Made by a program: the position numbers and the translations under genes | Shown: piece by piece, positions 6,169 to 7,655 of the stretch | How the letters are laid out: each line of letters opens with the position of its first letter | Numbering within the stretch: the stretch's first letter is position 1 | Source: Fimbriimonadaceae bacterium | GTDB lineage: Bacteria; Armatimonadota; Fimbriimonadia; Fimbriimonadales; Fimbriimonadaceae | Reading direction: 5' to 3' | Length of the DNA: 7,655 bases | NCBI GenBank assembly: GCA_020851885.1 | Contig: JADZBW010000294.1 | Coordinates: 1 to 7,655, forward strand | The notes under the pieces: generated by a model | Databases searched by the model: none | What the model saw: the letters and a program-made list of their open reading frames with translations, nothing else | Told to the model about the DNA's origin: nothing

Positions 6169-6562
6169 GGGGCCAGTTTTCTAGCCTCCGGGCAGCGATT
6201 TCCTTGATGGATAGACCCTCTGAGTCCCGACGGGGCTCCGGATCGAGCTCTGGCTCTCGTGGTTCCAAGGGTGGAACGGGCCGTACTCCAAACCGCAGGT
6301 TCTGGAAGATCGTTGGGTCGCTCGTTCTTTCGCGCAAACGCGCCAGAATCTGGTCCTTCTGCATCCGCAGCTCTTGCGCCCAAGCCGAACCTTCCACCGC
6401 CACCCAAACGGTCCCGTGATCGTATCGATCCGGATAGGAACGTTCCGCCATACCCTTCCCAACGATCGACTCCCATTCGCGCAAAACCCTTTGGGCTTTT
6501 GCAGCGCGAATGACCTCCTCCCTTCCAATTGCCGGGCTCAGCATATGTCCAAGTTTTCTCAT
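6149..6562 (-). CDS. dciA: DciA-like protein (DUF721), probable replicative helicase loader
   Basis: This 137-residue protein has the compact DUF721 fold in its first ~93 residues: LREWESIVGKGMAE at 27-40 (family W..iVG), GTVWVAVEGSAWAQEL at 50-65 (family L.V.v.ss.Wa.eL), then QILARL and IFQNLRFGV at 85-93. DciA interacts with the DnaB helicase and is the loader in most bacteria lacking DnaC or DnaI. The tail from 94 on is rich in Pro, Glu and Arg (PVPPLEPREPELDPEPRRD) and probably disordered, ending in a short predicted helix (IKEIAARRLENW). Many DciA proteins likewise combine a DUF721 core with a flexible tail. ATG 6562 overlaps the recF stop as ATGA, with AAGGG a few bases upstream. Family assignment is firm; the loader role is by homology. 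Confidence 0.9.
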   Translation of the reverse strand: MRKLGHMLSPAIGREEVIRAAKAQRVLREWESIVGKGMAERSYPDRYDHGTVWVAVEGSAWAQELRMQKDQILARLRERTSDPTIFQNLRFGVRPVPPLEPREPELDPEPRRDSEGLSIKEIAARRLENWPREDDLP

Positions 6563-7653
6563 GTTTCCCTTATCCTTCCGGCGAGAACCGAGAATCGCTT
6601 GGATTGGCTGAGGATCGCCTCTCCCGCTGCAGATGCTTCAGTACATGTTAACACAGTTTGGACTGATTCTTTAAGTACCAACTCCACCAATCGTGCCCGC
6701 CGCGTTTCGTCCAAGTCCGAGAGGATGTCGTCGAGTAGCAGCATTGGAGGTTGGCCGTATCGGTTTCGCCTCAGGGCCAGGGTTGCCAACTTAACGGCGA
6801 TGACCGCCGTCCTCTGCTGTCCCTGCGACCCGAACTGGCGAGCTTCCCTGCCACCCACGTAGATTTCCAAATCGTCTCGATGCGGTCCCACGCTCGTTCC
6901 ACCCCGGGCGACGTCATGGGTCCTGCATTCCGCCAAGTTTGCGAGCAGGGATACGTAATCTCGGGCTTCATCTTTGGGCCGATACGCGAACGCCAGAGCC
7001 TCGCCTGAGCCCATTTCTTCATGAGTTTGCCTCGCATAGGGCAACAGCTCGAGCACAAATTCTTGGCGGAGTCGGCGGATCTCCGAGCCATGGCTTGCAA
7101 GCTGGTCTTCCCAGATTTCAAACGATTCTGGTGGGAAGTATCGGTCCCGTGAATCACGCAGCAGGGCGTTTCTTTGCTCCAGAGCGCGCTTGTAGAGGGC
7201 CAGATGGTGAAGATATGCTCCCGACATCGCCGAGAGCTCCAAATCGAGAAAGAGGCGCCTTTCTGACGGATCACCCCTGACGATCTCCAAATCCACGGCG
7301 CTCACACAGACGCAAGGGAGTCGTCCAATGAGGTCGGATGCTCTCGGCAATCCCAGACCGTTCAAGAGGGCTCGCTTCCTTGCTCCTCGCTCCAAGGTGA
7401 TTGCCAGTTCGGTTCCCGATCCTGCCAATCGAGCGGTGACGGCTGCCTTTTCCGCGCTTTCACGAATCGCTTCAGAATCCTTGTGGCTCCTCAGCAACCT
7501 TGTGGTTGCCAGCAAGTAGAGCGCCTCCAGCAAGTTGGTTTTGCCCTGGGCGTTGGCCCCCTCGATCACGTTGAATCCCGAAGCCAGGATCATCTCCGCG
7601 ACTTCATAGTTGCGAAAGTCGTGAAGGGTGAGCGCCTCGACGGCGCCGTTCAC
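6559..7653 (-). CDS. recF: DNA replication and repair protein RecF
   Basis: RecF is an SMC-like ATPase that, with RecO and RecR, directs RecA to single-strand gaps at stalled forks. This 364-residue protein is of usual length and has LTLHDFRNY at 8-16, Walker A GANAQGKTN at 32-40, YLLATTRLLRSHKDS at 46-60, GDPSERRLFLD at 127-137, SVGPHRDDLEI at 254-264, the ABC signature FGSQGQQRT at 274-282 and Walker B with D-loop LLLDDILSDLD at 305-315. The ATPase motifs look intact. GTG 7653 gives an N-terminus that fits the family, but only two bases remain beyond it, so a start further upstream cannot be excluded and no ribosome binding site can be judged. It heads the visible operon and overlaps dciA by four bases. 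The usual neighbours dnaA and dnaN may lie to the right. Confidence 0.96.
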   Translation of the reverse strand: MNGAVEALTLHDFRNYEVAEMILASGFNVIEGANAQGKTNLLEALYLLATTRLLRSHKDSEAIRESAEKAAVTARLAGSGTELAITLERGARKRALLNGLGLPRASDLIGRLPCVCVSAVDLEIVRGDPSERRLFLDLELSAMSGAYLHHLALYKRALEQRNALLRDSRDRYFPPESFEIWEDQLASHGSEIRRLRQEFVLELLPYARQTHEEMGSGEALAFAYRPKDEARDYVSLLANLAECRTHDVARGGTSVGPHRDDLEIYVGGREARQFGSQGQQRTAVIAVKLATLALRRNRYGQPPMLLLDDILSDLDETRRARLVELVLKESVQTVLTCTEASAAGEAILSQSKRFSVLAGRIRET

Positions 7654-7655
7654 GA

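Noticed and set aside
1..7655. CRISPR arrays, insertion sequences, tRNA/rRNA genes, toxin-antitoxin or defence genes
   Set aside because: I looked for repeat-spacer periodicity, terminal inverted repeats with transposase motifs, and cloverleaf or rRNA landmarks, and saw none; all long stretches are covered by the six genes.

Overview
The window holds six protein-coding genes and two short intergenic gaps, and reads as ordinary bacterial chromosome. G+C is moderately high. Almost every base is coding, genes overlap by a few bases, and three of the four genes in the right-hand operon start with GTG or TTG. The flagellin style (N-terminus MSFRINTN, lone gene) and the glycan-type beta-helix protein would fit a free-living member of Armatimonadota (Fimbriimonadales) or a nearby phylum. 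That placement is a weak inference; the sequence proves only 'flagellated bacterium with a DNA-uptake channel'.

Layout. (1) 3-2272, plus strand: the 3' part of a right-handed parallel beta-helix protein, possibly a GH141-type carbohydrate-active enzyme. It overlaps by ATGA with a complete FMN-dependent nitronate monooxygenase. (2) 2273-2363: a 91-base gap between convergent genes, with a strong 12-bp hairpin that fits an intrinsic terminator for the leftward flagellin transcript. (3) 2364-3794, minus strand: a complete flagellin. (4) 3795-3905: a 111-base gap with a consensus ribosome binding site and several dyad symmetries, the likely control region of flagellin. (5) 3906-7653, minus strand: a tightly packed operon transcribed recF -> dciA (DUF721) -> comEC membrane channel -> separate ComEC-type metallo-beta-lactamase domain.

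How they work together. RecF loads recombination proteins at gaps and DciA loads the replicative helicase. recF followed by DUF721 is the order also found in the dnaA-dnaN-recF-DUF721-gyrB cluster of actinobacteria, so the replication origin may lie just beyond the right edge. Here the next genes are comEC parts, so DNA uptake genes sit in the same transcription unit as replication and repair genes. ComEC, normally one polypeptide of about 750-800 residues, is here two adjoining frames (460 + 290 residues) seven bases apart.

I see no defence system, CRISPR array, mobile element, tRNA or rRNA. The points most worth a second look are the split comEC, the paired dyads 22 bp apart upstream of flagellin, and the recF-dciA-comEC linkage.
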